Shown: piece after piece, positions 36,501 through 45,960 of the stretch | Numbering within the stretch: position 1 is the stretch's first letter | How the letters are laid out: each line of letters opens with the position of its first letter | Assembly (NCBI GenBank): GCA_905221605.1 | Contig: CAJNDS010002567.1 | Location: 33,501 to 97,500, forward strand | Reading direction: 5' to 3' | DNA length: 64,000 nucleotides | Source: Symbiodinium natans | Taxonomy: Eukaryota; Sar; Dinophyceae; Suessiales; Symbiodiniaceae | Translations under genes and position numbers: made by a program | Notes under the pieces: generated by a model | What the model was told of the DNA's origin: nothing | What the model saw: only the letters and a program-made list of their open reading frames with translations | Database searches by the model: none

Positions 36501-37763
36501 TGGCAGAAATTAATAATTTTAATAATTTTAATAATTTTAATAATTTTAATAATTTTAATAATTTTAATTTTCCGGGAGCCTCTCAGGGCAGAAATTAATA
36601 ATTTTAATAATTTTAATAATTTTGATAATTTTAGTAATTTTAATTTTCCGGGAGCCTCCCAGGGCAGAAATTAATAATTTTAATAATTTTAATAATTTTA
36701 ATAATTTTAATAATTTTAATTTTCCGGGAGCCTCTCAGGGCAGAAATTAATAATTTTAATAATTTTAATAATTTTAATTTTCCGGGAGCCTCTCAGGGCA
36801 GACATTAATAATTTTAATAATTTTAATAATTTTAATATTTTTTCTAATTTTAATTTGCAGGGAGCCTCTCAGGGCAGAAAATAATAATTTTAATAATTTT
36901 AATAATTTTAATAATTTTAATAATTTTAATAATTTTAATAATTTTAATAATTTTAATAATTTTAATTTTCCGGGAGCCTCTCAGGGCAGAAATTAATAAT
37001 TTTAATAATTTTAATAATTTTAATAATTTTAATTTTCCGGGAGCCTCTCAGGGCAGAAATTAATAATTTAATAATTTTAATTTTAATTTTAATAATTTTA
37101 ATAATTTTAATAATTTTAATAATTTTAATAATTTTATTAATTTTTAATAATTTTAATTTTCCGGGAGCCTCCCAGGGCAGAAATTAATAATTTTAATAAT
37201 TTTAATAATTTTAATAATTTTAATAATAATTTTAATAATTTTAATAATTTTAATAATTTTAATTTTCCGGGAGCCTCTCAGGGCAGAAATTAATAATTTT
37301 AATAATTTTAATAATTTTAATAATTTTAATAATTTTAATAATTTTAATTTTCGGGGAGCCTCTCAGGGCAGAAATTAATAATTTTAATAATTTTAATAAT
37401 TTTAATAATTTTAGTAATTTTAATAATTTTAATAATTTTAATAATTTTAATAATTTTAATAATTTTAATAATTTTAATAATTTTAATAATTTTAATAATT
37501 TTAATAATTTTAATATTTTTAATAATTTTAATAATTTTAATAATTTTAATAATTTTAGTTTTCCGGGAGCCTCTCAGGGCAGAAATTAATTATTTTTAAG
37601 AATTTTTAATAATTTTTAATAATTTTAATAATTTTAATAATTTTAATTTTCCGGGAGCCTCTCATGGCAGAAATTATTAATTTTAATAATTTTAACAATT
37701 TTAATAATTTTAATAATTTTAATTAATTTTCCGGGAGCCTCTCAGGGCAGAAAAATTAATAAT
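36501..37763. repeat. AT-rich higher-order array, right (inverted) arm
   Basis: From the centre at 36,500/36,501 the same elements appear as their reverse complement: runs of ttttaataa with the spacer aattttccgggagcctctca gggcagaaat, about 14 copies. The centre is attaatttctgccct ggcagaaattaat. The arm continues after the retroelement at 45,961-46,025. Confidence 0.95.
37759..37763. repeat. Candidate target-site duplication (left)
   Basis: ataat flanks the left LTR and matches 45,961-45,965. The host is AT-rich simple sequence, so a chance match is possible. Confidence 0.5.
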
Positions 37764-37877
37764 CAAAAGCAAGCCAGCAGCGTGGCGCAAGCGTGGCGGC
37801 TAACTTTTACCTCAAAGGGCGCCCTCGAGAGACGTAGCGACAGTCCGGCACACTGCTGTCAGGGTGCTGCTTTAACA
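37764..37877 (-). repeat. 3' LTR of the copia element
   Basis: 114 bp, identical to 45,847-45,960. In element orientation it begins TGTTAAAGCAGCACCCTGAC and ends GCTTGCTTTTG. It is short for a copia LTR. The first six bases supply the last sense codon and the stop codon of the polyprotein. Confidence 0.85.
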
Positions 37878-40800
37878 CCCGTCCTCGGCTCTCGAGCGCG
37901 CTTTTCGCGCATGCCGCGAGGCCTGGGTCATCAGCTTCTGGTTCTTGGCTGCTTCAGTCGGCTCTAACTGACAAGTGCCACTATACAATGCATCCAACAG
38001 TGGAGCCCGATCGCAACCGACCTTGGTGAGAACGTCTGCAAGCATGCAGCTGGTATCAACCCACTTGGCGAAAGCAGCGGAATCGTCCTGGTAGTCATTC
38101 TCGCCAATGAGTTCCTTCACTTGGGCTAGCAAAATGCGAACCCTCTTGTCTTGTGGCTGTCCAGCGTCTTTGTTCAGAGTCTGTTCTAGACTCCTGGCAT
38201 CTGTGAAGCACAGGACCTTCTTCTTGACATACTCCTGGTCCAGTTCCACAATGGGGACGTCAGGGTGGACCAGCTCCAGCAGCAAGAAACGGAGGTACTC
38301 TGCGGCCTCCACTCCAGCCAGGAAGCCATTTGACTCAGCAGCCAAGGTGCTTCTGCAAACTCGCTTGATGCTACCAGAATAGGTTTCGATGACGTGAATT
38401 GGAGTGGGCTTGCCAGAGAGAATCTCAGGCGTAGTGAAGCCGACCACGAAGCCGCTCTGGGACTTGGACCCTTCCAGGTTTGCGAAGCTGCTGTCGGCGT
38501 AGCAGAAGACCACGCACTCGTCGAGCTTTAGGCCATTGTCCCTGAAGAACCACTTGTTCTCGATGGTATCCTTGAGCATTTTGACGGCTTTGTTGAGCTC
38601 AACCACATCTCCAATCGTGGCCTTGCCCATTGATTGAGCAGCCACACTCACGTTGACCATCAGGTCTGGTCTGGACTGGCGGGTAACCCAGCCCATCTGA
38701 CCAATCAGGCCTCGAAACAATGTCTTCTCTGCATCAGTCAAGGGTGATCCAGGTGAGCGGCGTCTATTCTTGTCCAGGACCATGTAGTCGATGCCCTCGA
38801 TAGCGTCGATCTGGTCCAGCTCAATCTCGCCGTTCTTTTGGATGATGTTCTTTCCACAGAATCGGAACTCGCCCCTCTTAATCTTTAGGTGAAGCTCAGT
38901 CTCCATCTCCTTCAGCGTGAGCTCGTACTTCTCGCCATCTCCAGCGCTGTAGAGGTCGTCGACCTGGGAGATGAGTATCCCCATGAGGTCGGGCCCTTCA
39001 GCGAGGATGAAGAGAGCTGGCTCGATCTTGGACATGCGCCAGTTGTGCTTTTTCAGCGTGGCGTAGAGCTTCTTCCACCAAGCACGCCCAGCATCTTTTG
39101 TTCCATAAATGGATCCCTTTGCTCGAAGGAGGTCATGAGGCGAGATGCCTGGAGGTGGAGGTCGCGGCGGTCGAAGTACAAGCAAGCGGCTTATCCCTTG
39201 AGATTGAAGGTAAGCTGTGGAAGCGTCAGAGGCCGTAACCAGCCATCCCTTCATTACTGCCACGGAGCAAACGAGGTTGAAGGCAAGGAGTGAGGCGGTC
39301 GGTGAATCACTCCTGATGTCGTTCCCTTCTTCTTGATGTCCTTGCACAACGAGTCTCGACTTGGCCTCGAAGGGAAATTCTCTGAGAATCTGCTCCTTGG
39401 ACTTCCCGGTCTTCTTGGAAACGTGCAGCGCAAGAAGACGAGGTTTAGAGTTCTTGTCTGTGTGAACCCACCTCGTGCCAATGATCTTCACGTCCTTGGG
39501 GAGGTCCTCGATTTGTTGTGCTGTTAGCTTTTCCACGGCGTTGAACTTCTCCCAGGACATCCACTCCTTTGCCATGGACTTGATGAACTTCTGACGATCT
39601 TCTTGGGATAGATCCTTCAATCTCACTTCTGACCTGGTGGCCTTGCCCGTGAGGAAGGCATCGGCCGGGGAGACGAAGAAGCAATCATCACTTTCGTCCT
39701 CGTCGACGTCGGCCTCGTACTCTTCTTCGCCGTTGCTGTTCATGCGCTTCAGCCGTGCCATGCGCACGGTCTCGGTCAGGGGAGGGATCCCGTAGAGCAC
39801 TGCTTCCGACATGTAAGGAGTTTCAGGTTCTACGGCGCGACCCCGTTCTCTCACAGGCGCATAACCATCCAGACGATCCAAGTCATGAAAAATGCTTGTA
39901 GGGACCGACGTCATTGGAGTCAAACTTGACGGGGTTGTCAGCGAAGAAGATGCTGCAGAGGTAGGAGGCGCAGCGGCTTGGAGCTGCGGTGTAGGCTGCG
40001 GCTCCGGCTCAGATGTTGACATGTTGCTCGTGCCCCTTGGCAAAGTGACCTCTGGAGGAGGTAGAGGAGGATCGTCGCGTTCCATAGGTCGTGGAGCCTC
40101 ATCCAGCAAACCTCCATCGTCATTTTCTTCAGGCACAGGTGGGAGCAACTCGGGCATCACCGGGATACCCGTCTGGGGTACCACAGGAGAGACCTGCTGA
40201 GGTATCCCAGGACGAATGCCTCCACGCGGCTCTCTTCCTGGAGCTCCAAGATCATCACGTGCTTGCTGCGCTGGAAGAAGAGGTTGAGCCCGTAGGTCTG
40301 CGAAACCTCTCGCACCCCTGGAATAGGGCGGCGCCAAGATCTCCTGCGGAATGGAGTGCGCAGCAAGCAGTTCATCTTCGCTGGCGAACCTTAGCTGCTC
40401 TCCAGCGACAAGCACAACCGTGGCCCCATACCTAAGCCAGTAGGAATGAGGTTGACCTCCTTCAGTTGGTAGATCTCCATCTGCGAGGCGACGGGGATTC
40501 CGAAGCTCCACGCCGATGACTCTCGCCGGTCCATGCCAGCGATATGTTGTCTGAGCACCGGGCGGCACTTGTGCCCGATAGAAGTAAACATAGCTTCCCA
40601 CTGGGTATGGGCCACGAGTCGGCGTACTTTGTCTCAGGAGCGCTCGTCGAACACGACCGTCTGTGTCCAATCGGACTTGGGCCACCCTGGCTGCCTCTCT
40701 CATAGACAGAGAACGTGCCATCGCAGACCCAGGATTCTCGGCGGCTTCCAAAACTTCCAGACGTTCAGCTTCTTCGTCCACCAAGATGCTTCCAGGTAGT

Positions 40801-43800
40801 CGGATCTCTGATTTCCCCAGGACCCACTGATTTGGAGAATATCCTGATGTTCTGGGAAACGAATTTCGTGTCTGAGTCACGATGGCCGTGGCAATGATGA
40901 CATCCTGGAGGCCGTCGATCTGAGTCTCGTGAACAACTCTTTCGAAGAGATCTTTCCAAAGGCCTCCTGCCTTCTCCACGCGCCCATTCTTCCAAGGTGC
41001 CTCCAATGGCATCACTTCCTGCTCGACGCCAAACGTCTTGAGATAGTCAGCGAACTGGGCCATGAACTCCTTCCCTCTGTCAACCTGGAGACTTCCAGGC
41101 AAGCCTGCCCAGTTTGACCAGGCAGTGAGGAAGTGCCGTAGGACTGCCCTTGAGGCAGGCGGGCCTTGAGTAGAGCCCATGCACGACACAACTTGGAATC
41201 CAGTGGCTTCATCGACGATGTTCAGGAAGGTGAAAAGCCGGGAGCGAATGTCCTTTGCGTACATGCAGTCGATGAGCAGGTGCCTGTTGAACTCGTAGTG
41301 CCCGGGGAGCCTGACGGGCTTTGGCCGGCGGTTTCTGTGGCTTTGTCCGCAACTGTCGCAGGAAAGAAAGTCAACTCCACGAATGGCTTCGGGAGTGGCC
41401 CTCTGCCTCCTCAAGATCCTTTGCAACGTAGTGTTTGTGGGGTGGCCGAAGTTCACATGCAGATCTCGAAGGCATTTTCTGAGCTCAGGTCGCAGCTGGA
41501 GCCACTTCCTGCGTCGATCTTGTTCGCTCAGATTCAGGACTGGTTCTAGCTGTTCAGCCATGATTGCTCTGTGACTCGCATCGTCTCCTGGGCTTACGAC
41601 TCTCAAGTTGCGGCCTCGGGATTCTTCTCCAACAAGCTCAGCCAACGTTCTATCGGCTTCGTCGTCAGGAGGAACTGGCTCAAAGTGGTCTGGGCGAAGG
41701 TAAACGGGAGGCGCGTTGTACTGTTCGGTGAGCACGCTTGCCCGTCCTGGCCTCCTGCGACGTTGAGAAGCTTGTTGTCGTTCCAGAGGGTAGGCCTCCT
41801 GGGCCTCTTTCACAGCACATGCTTCGACCTCAGCTTGTTGAACGACGGCGTCCAGCACCTTCTGGCTGAGTTCAGGAGGCCATTCTGCAGCTTGACAAGT
41901 CCGACTGCCGAAAGTATCGCGACCCACAAGAGGTTGGTGAAGATGACCTCCAGGACATTGACAGTCGGCAAAGATGGACTCAGCGACAAGCATCGTTGTG
42001 TAAATCACGGAGGGCTTACAACGCGGCCGGCCCGTCTCCTTGTCAAAGTAGCCAAGCTGACAGCCGTTCACGTGAATGGCAAGGAGATCGCCGCGGTCGA
42101 TGAGGGAAGCCACTTCCTTGAGCTCGGGTTGCTGGAGCCACTGGGACTCCCTCGGCTGCTCCACAAGGACATGTCTTTTCTGGTTGATCCGGTCGACAAT
42201 GGTCTTGGCGATGAATTGAAGCACCTTGCGCCCGTCCTCACGTCGAGCTTCCACTGTAGGGACACGAGGTTGCGCGATCACCGTGAGGTAGGGGTCCTCG
42301 ACCTTCAAGTCATACTGTGCCATGCGACGACCGGCTGCAGTGGATGCATCCCAAGCGGAGGAGGAAGCGTCAAGCGGACATCCTGCGCACATGCCTGCCA
42401 ACGCGCAAAGGACTGTGAGCGCCATTTGTCCTGCAAACAACTGCTTGACCCACACCTTGCCATAGGGGGGCCTGTGGCTGACCCTCGCCCTTCCTTCCAA
42501 GACAAGCCGCTGCTGAAAGTCATAGCCGTCGAGGGACGTGGACATGGCCAACAATTTCTTCGACTTTCGGCTGCTCACCTTGCGGAAGGTATGCTCTTGT
42601 CGGGCAATCTCAGTCTCAAAGAAGAGCACGTCCTCGTTCACGTCGCCGTCACGGCCTTCCGGAACTCGTCCGCCTGCATATTCCCAGGCAGCAACTTCGT
42701 CTCTTAACACTTCCTGTCGGAGGCGGTAGTCGTCGAAGTCGTCGGGGTTCCACCCTTCCGGGACATCGGGGTAGTCGGTGGCATAGTCGAGCTTGGCCTG
42801 GCACTCGATGAAGTCCTTCACAGACCATCCGGCAGGGGTCTGGCGGCGCCACCACTTGAAGTCTTCCTCAGACATGTTCAGCTTCTCTGCAGTCTCATCG
42901 GTGGCGGCGGCGTAGATCTCGTTCTTGGGGAGCTGTTCTGGGTCAAAGTCAAGAATGTTGACAGCCAGATGCCCCTTTTCTGTTCGAAGAAGTGGGAGGT
43001 TCTGAACACCAAGCTGGTTGAAAGAGACTGTACCCTGGCCAATATCGATCACCGTGCCGAGCTCCTCCATGAAAGGTCGGGACAGAAGAAGTGGGAGTGC
43101 GCCGGGGGCTTCGGAAGAGCACATCTCCCCATGAACTTTGGCAAGGCCGATGGGGTATATCTTGGCGATCTTGCTCTGGATCTGGCCTCCAACTCCCTTG
43201 AAAGTCTGCTTCTTTGGAATCGCGCGGTGGGAAAGGCCGCGCTTGCCCAGCTCAGCCTCGAATCGCTCTGCCCAAACCTCTCCATGCATTGTCTTGGTGC
43301 AGCCAGAGTCCAAGATGGCGAGGCCAGGCGGGTCGGTTTCAGAGGTCACGTAGGTCTCGGGAACGACTTCGTCGGCGAGCGGCGTGTTCGTGCATCTTTC
43401 TCCAAGCTGGAAGTCGGCTTGGGACACCATCATGACGTCGCAGTCCTGCTCAGTCACAATGTCCAGGCGATTCGGGTCCATACTGACCGGCACTCGGATT
43501 TGTCTTGAGGTCACCATATCACCTGGGCGATGCACGCGCTTCTGTCCATCCGCACTGCTGCCGCTCATCCGGTCGACTGCGCCCTTCACCAGCTTCAAAC
43601 GACCGTACAGGTAGAAGCTGAAACGGTACGCCGTCGGCTGCATTGGGTTGTTGGCCAAGGCGTAGTTGAGGATCGAGGAGCAAAAGATGGTCCCGTCAGC
43701 AGACGAAGCCACGTCTGCGAAAGTACGCCCGCAGAAAGGCGTGTCGGCTCCAAGCATGTCGTTGTCGGAGGGCAGGGGTTGGAGGATGTCTTGGTCTTCC

Positions 43801-45689
43801 TGGTCCAACTCAGGGAATGCCGGCAGGCAAGTGTCCGAGGCGATGCAGACTCCATACACCCATGCCCGTTGCTTGATGGACTCCGGTCTCACGATCTTCG
43901 CCTTGGGGGGCTTCATGTGCTGGTCAAGCTCGACGTTAAGGACGCTCCAGTCGTCTTGCGCCATGGAAGACGATGCAGCGGCGGAGGGCGGTCGGAGGAA
44001 AGGAACTGGCAGCGGAGAAGGGTAACCACCGCGAAGGTCATGTTGGCGTTGAAGTTCAACCTCGGCCTCCTTCTCCTTTTCTGCACGAGCTTGGTCTCGG
44101 GCGCGAGACACAGACTGGTACACCTCCCGAGACCGGGACTTGGAACCCCACTTCGTCGTGAGCGCCACGAGGACAAAGTACTTCCACAGCTGCACGGGTT
44201 CCTTGCGTTGCGCCGAGATGACGGCACGACCACAAACATCGTCCTTGCAATGGATGCCTCTCATGTGACCATTGGCTGATCTGAAAAACTTCCTCTCGTC
44301 ACCTCCATTGTAGGAGCTGTGCTCGCACAGGTCGGTGTCGCGAAGAACCATGAAGGACTCGCTGTCAGCGCTGGCCAGCTCGAAACCATTGTTGAACATG
44401 CCAAAGGAAAACGTTGGGGAGTTGATGTTCGGGAGGTCGTCGGAGGCCGCAAAGAGGACCGTGGCACCGGCAGCATCAACGTCCGCAAAGCCATCGATGC
44501 TCGCAAGGTCGGACTGAACGAAGAAGGACGAGGGGGACCCCTTCTTCTTCGGCATCGCTCGCTTCTTTGGGCCAGAACCCTTGCTAGGCTTCTTGTTGGG
44601 GCACTCGGGATCACCCTGCCAGTGACCTCTCTGTCCGCAGCTTGTGCAGGGAGTGATGGTCTTCAAGAAGCGAACCGCGCTCTTGCGGCTCTCCTTGGCC
44701 TTGTCAATGCTCATCTCACCCTTGGCTTTGAAGTTGAAGCTCTGGCCAGGCACCGGCCGACTTGAGTGGTCCTTCTTCTTCTTCTGCATGACAGTCGCGA
44801 GGGCTTCCGTGAACTCTTGGTCCTCAGCCAGGTCGCCGTCAGCGAGGAGTGAGTCGATGAGGGTGTCTTCCGGGCACTCGTCGACCTCATAGGCTTCTTC
44901 GCCCTCAAGCTCTTCCTCATCTTCATAGAGGATCTCGTCCTCGACGTCGTCGTTCTCGCCACCGGCGACGGCGAGCACATAGTTGCGATTCTTCCCTTTC
45001 CCTTTTGGGGGACGAGGCCTAAACTTGGCTGACGGCGCTGGACCTTGGCTTCCAGCAGCTCTGCCACAACCAAGGTAGTCCTTTCGGAAGACAGGTTTCC
45101 CCGAACAGGTGGGGTATTGGATCCGAAGTGCCTTGCTGATCTTGTCCAGGTTGTACTCGTTTCCAGTGGAGCTGAGGACACTAAGCTGTTCTCGGTGATC
45201 AAGGCCACCGAAGGTCAGCAACATCATCGCGCGAAGGTGTTCGGGGACCTTGCCTCCACTGAGCACTTCTTCCAGTCGCTTAAAGTCTTGTTCCCGACGG
45301 ACAATGTATTGCTGCATGCTCTCGTTCTGACCACGCCAAATTCCCGGAGAATAGAACGCCGTGAAGAACAGCTCGTTGGTTTTCACCGGGGCTTCCTGGG
45401 CGATGTTGTCCTTCAGGGTCTGCAGCAGCAACTTCATCCCCTTGTCGTTGGGAACTCCATCAGTGCCCTTCGTGATCAGGGAGCTGTGATCCAGCTTCCG
45501 CACGGCCTCGTACGCAGCATTGGTCAATCCAGAGCGGAGGTGAATCGGAGTGGCAGCTTGGGTGCTATCATTTCCAGCTCGGCCAAAGAACAGATCCCAA
45601 GCCCTTTCCGTGTACTCCTCGTAGAGCTCCGGCTCGCCGGCGTACTGGGGGACACCGTAGCGGTCAACGTCCAGCTTCAGGTAGGACAT
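37872..45689 (-). CDS. Copia Gag-Pol polyprotein (2,605 aa)
   Basis: Encodes all retrotransposition functions in one frame. The first in-frame ATG is 45,689 (MSYLKLDVDRYG, G at -3); the 24 bases upstream stay open but offer only a TTG. Domains by residue from that ATG: Gag helical region 1-200; acidic linker 245-295; zinc knuckle about 348-363 (CTSCGQRGHWQGDPEC, a variant CX2CX4HX6C); aspartic protease LDSGCTKTMHG (catalytic Asp about 794); an extra domain 1080-1275 (separate entry); integrase zinc site (H1411, H1416, C1444, C1447) and catalytic core IDCMYAKD (D1474), LQVDRGKEF (D1537), KNGRVEKAG (E1572); a Pro-rich linker 1780-1930; reverse transcriptase with SDASTAYLQ (D2155) and ISQVDDLYSAG (2243-2245); RNase H with CYADSSFA (D2399), STLAAESNG (E2452), CFTDARSL (D2497), MLADVLTK (D2552). 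All catalytic residues are present, with no stop or frameshift. Confidence 0.95.
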   Translation of the reverse strand: MSYLKLDVDRYGVPQYAGEPELYEEYTERAWDLFFGRAGNDSTQAATPIHLRSGLTNAAYEAVRKLDHSSLITKGTDGVPNDKGMKLLLQTLKDNIAQEAPVKTNELFFTAFYSPGIWRGQNESMQQYIVRREQDFKRLEEVLSGGKVPEHLRAMMLLTFGGLDHREQLSVLSSTGNEYNLDKISKALRIQYPTCSGKPVFRKDYLGCGRAAGSQGPAPSAKFRPRPPKGKGKNRNYVLAVAGGENDDVEDEILYEDEEELEGEEAYEVDECPEDTLIDSLLADGDLAEDQEFTEALATVMQKKKKDHSSRPVPGQSFNFKAKGEMSIDKAKESRKSAVRFLKTITPCTSCGQRGHWQGDPECPNKKPSKGSGPKKRAMPKKKGSPSSFFVQSDLASIDGFADVDAAGATVLFAASDDLPNINSPTFSFGMFNNGFELASADSESFMVLRDTDLCEHSSYNGGDERKFFRSANGHMRGIHCKDDVCGRAVISAQRKEPVQLWKYFVLVALTTKWGSKSRSREVYQSVSRARDQARAEKEKEAEVELQRQHDLRGGYPSPLPVPFLRPPSAAASSSMAQDDWSVLNVELDQHMKPPKAKIVRPESIKQRAWVYGVCIASDTCLPAFPELDQEDQDILQPLPSDNDMLGADTPFCGRTFADVASSADGTIFCSSILNYALANNPMQPTAYRFSFYLYGRLKLVKGAVDRMSGSSADGQKRVHRPGDMVTSRQIRVPVSMDPNRLDIVTEQDCDVMMVSQADFQLGERCTNTPLADEVVPETYVTSETDPPGLAILDSGCTKTMHGEVWAERFEAELGKRGLSHRAIPKKQTFKGVGGQIQSKIAKIYPIGLAKVHGEMCSSEAPGALPLLLSRPFMEELGTVIDIGQGTVSFNQLGVQNLPLLRTEKGHLAVNILDFDPEQLPKNEIYAAATDETAEKLNMSEEDFKWWRRQTPAGWSVKDFIECQAKLDYATDYPDVPEGWNPDDFDDYRLRQEVLRDEVAAWEYAGGRVPEGRDGDVNEDVLFFETEIARQEHTFRKVSSRKSKKLLAMSTSLDGYDFQQRLVLEGRARVSHRPPYGKVWVKQLFAGQMALTVLCALAGMCAGCPLDASSSAWDASTAAGRRMAQYDLKVEDPYLTVIAQPRVPTVEARREDGRKVLQFIAKTIVDRINQKRHVLVEQPRESQWLQQPELKEVASLIDRGDLLAIHVNGCQLGYFDKETGRPRCKPSVIYTTMLVAESIFADCQCPGGHLHQPLVGRDTFGSRTCQAAEWPPELSQKVLDAVVQQAEVEACAVKEAQEAYPLERQQASQRRRRPGRASVLTEQYNAPPVYLRPDHFEPVPPDDEADRTLAELVGEESRGRNLRVVSPGDDASHRAIMAEQLEPVLNLSEQDRRRKWLQLRPELRKCLRDLHVNFGHPTNTTLQRILRRQRATPEAIRGVDFLSCDSCGQSHRNRRPKPVRLPGHYEFNRHLLIDCMYAKDIRSRLFTFLNIVDEATGFQVVSCMGSTQGPPASRAVLRHFLTAWSNWAGLPGSLQVDRGKEFMAQFADYLKTFGVEQEVMPLEAPWKNGRVEKAGGLWKDLFERVVHETQIDGLQDVIIATAIVTQTRNSFPRTSGYSPNQWVLGKSEIRLPGSILVDEEAERLEVLEAAENPGSAMARSLSMREAARVAQVRLDTDGRVRRALLRQSTPTRGPYPVGSYVYFYRAQVPPGAQTTYRWHGPARVIGVELRNPRRLADGDLPTEGGQPHSYWLRYGATVVLVAGEQLRFASEDELLAAHSIPQEILAPPYSRGARGFADLRAQPLLPAQQARDDLGAPGREPRGGIRPGIPQQVSPVVPQTGIPVMPELLPPVPEENDDGGLLDEAPRPMERDDPPLPPPEVTLPRGTSNMSTSEPEPQPTPQLQAAAPPTSAASSSLTTPSSLTPMTSVPTSIFHDLDRLDGYAPVRERGRAVEPETPYMSEAVLYGIPPLTETVRMARLKRMNSNGEEEYEADVDEDESDDCFFVSPADAFLTGKATRSEVRLKDLSQEDRQKFIKSMAKEWMSWEKFNAVEKLTAQQIEDLPKDVKIIGTRWVHTDKNSKPRLLALHVSKKTGKSKEQILREFPFEAKSRLVVQGHQEEGNDIRSDSPTASLLAFNLVCSVAVMKGWLVTASDASTAYLQSQGISRLLVLRPPRPPPPGISPHDLLRAKGSIYGTKDAGRAWWKKLYATLKKHNWRMSKIEPALFILAEGPDLMGILISQVDDLYSAGDGEKYELTLKEMETELHLKIKRGEFRFCGKNIIQKNGEIELDQIDAIEGIDYMVLDKNRRRSPGSPLTDAEKTLFRGLIGQMGWVTRQSRPDLMVNVSVAAQSMGKATIGDVVELNKAVKMLKDTIENKWFFRDNGLKLDECVVFCYADSSFANLEGSKSQSGFVVGFTTPEILSGKPTPIHVIETYSGSIKRVCRSTLAAESNGFLAGVEAAEYLRFLLLELVHPDVPIVELDQEYVKKKVLCFTDARSLEQTLNKDAGQPQDKRVRILLAQVKELIGENDYQDDSAAFAKWVDTSCMLADVLTKVGCDRAPLLDALYSGTCQLEPTEAAKNQKLMTQASRHARKARSRAEDGC
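37878..37890 (-). other. Candidate polypurine tract
   Basis: In element orientation the bases just before the 3' LTR are gagccgaggacggg. This purine-rich stretch would prime plus-strand DNA synthesis, and it lies inside the coding frame. It is short and not purely purine. Confidence 0.4.
41912..42446 (-). other. Extra methyltransferase-like domain between protease and integrase
   Basis: Residues about 1083-1275 of the polyprotein are not part of the canonical copia set. In order they show VKQLFAGQMALTVL (a possible SAM-binding loop after a beta strand), PLDASSSAWD (possible acidic loop), DPYLTVIAQP (where C5- or N-methyltransferase-like enzymes carry their catalytic loop), HVLVEQPRESQW, VNGCQLGYF...CKPSVIYTT and CQCPGGHLHQPLVGR. 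The strand-loop order resembles a class I methyltransferase Rossmann fold. The expected catalytic PPC is replaced by AQPRVP, so it is probably non-catalytic. This assignment is inference from motif order. Confidence 0.45.
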
Positions 45690-45827
45690 GACGTTGGAGA
45701 AACAGGCCGGCAACCGAGGTGGCGCGGGCCAAAAGCGGAGAAAAGGATGCCACCGTGGTAGCGGCGGCAGAAAGTGCAGGGCTCAAGCGCTGCAGCACGG
45801 CGGCGGCAGCAGCAGATACCCGAAATC

Positions 45828-45845
45828 AACGGGCTCCGCTCACCA
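45828..45845 (-). other. Candidate primer-binding site
   Basis: One base inside the 5' LTR the element reads TGGTGAGCGGAGCCCGTT, which could pair with a tRNA 3' end ...GGCTCCGCTCACCA. I cannot name the tRNA. Confidence 0.45.
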
Positions 45846-45846
45846 T

Positions 45847-45960
45847 CAAAAGCAAGCCAGCAGCGTGGCGCAAGCGTGGCGGCTAACTTTTACCTCAAAG
45901 GGCGCCCTCGAGAGACGTAGCGACAGTCCGGCACACTGCTGTCAGGGTGCTGCTTTAACA
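45847..45960 (-). repeat. 5' LTR of the copia element
   Basis: Identical to the LTR at 37,764-37,877. It would contain the element promoter; no TATA box is apparent. The leader to the ATG is 157 bp. Confidence 0.85.

Larger units (their letters stand above)
37764..45960 (-). mobile_element. Complete Ty1/copia LTR retrotransposon
   Basis: 8,197 bp with identical 114-bp LTRs, a candidate 5-bp target duplication (ataat), a candidate tRNA primer site just inside the 5' LTR and one unbroken polyprotein frame. Integrase precedes reverse transcriptase, which defines the copia order. It has inserted into the right arm of the AT-rich array: matching array sequence lies directly on both sides. LTR identity and the intact frame indicate a recent, possibly still competent insertion. 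Confidence 0.92.

Noticed and set aside
36501-37763. CRISPR-like repeat-spacer pattern in the AT array
   Set aside because: The variable part is itself a 9-bp microsatellite and the conserved part reverses orientation at the centre; this is a satellite array.
45690-45713. Extending the copia polyprotein to 45,713 (eight more residues)
   Set aside because: The codon at 45,713 is TTG. In a eukaryotic element the first ATG at 45,689, with G at -3, is the better start.
38107-45761. Long plus-strand open frames (for example 41,571-42,707, 378 codons)
   Set aside because: They lie antisense to the intact polyprotein and are explained by its GC-rich codon usage.
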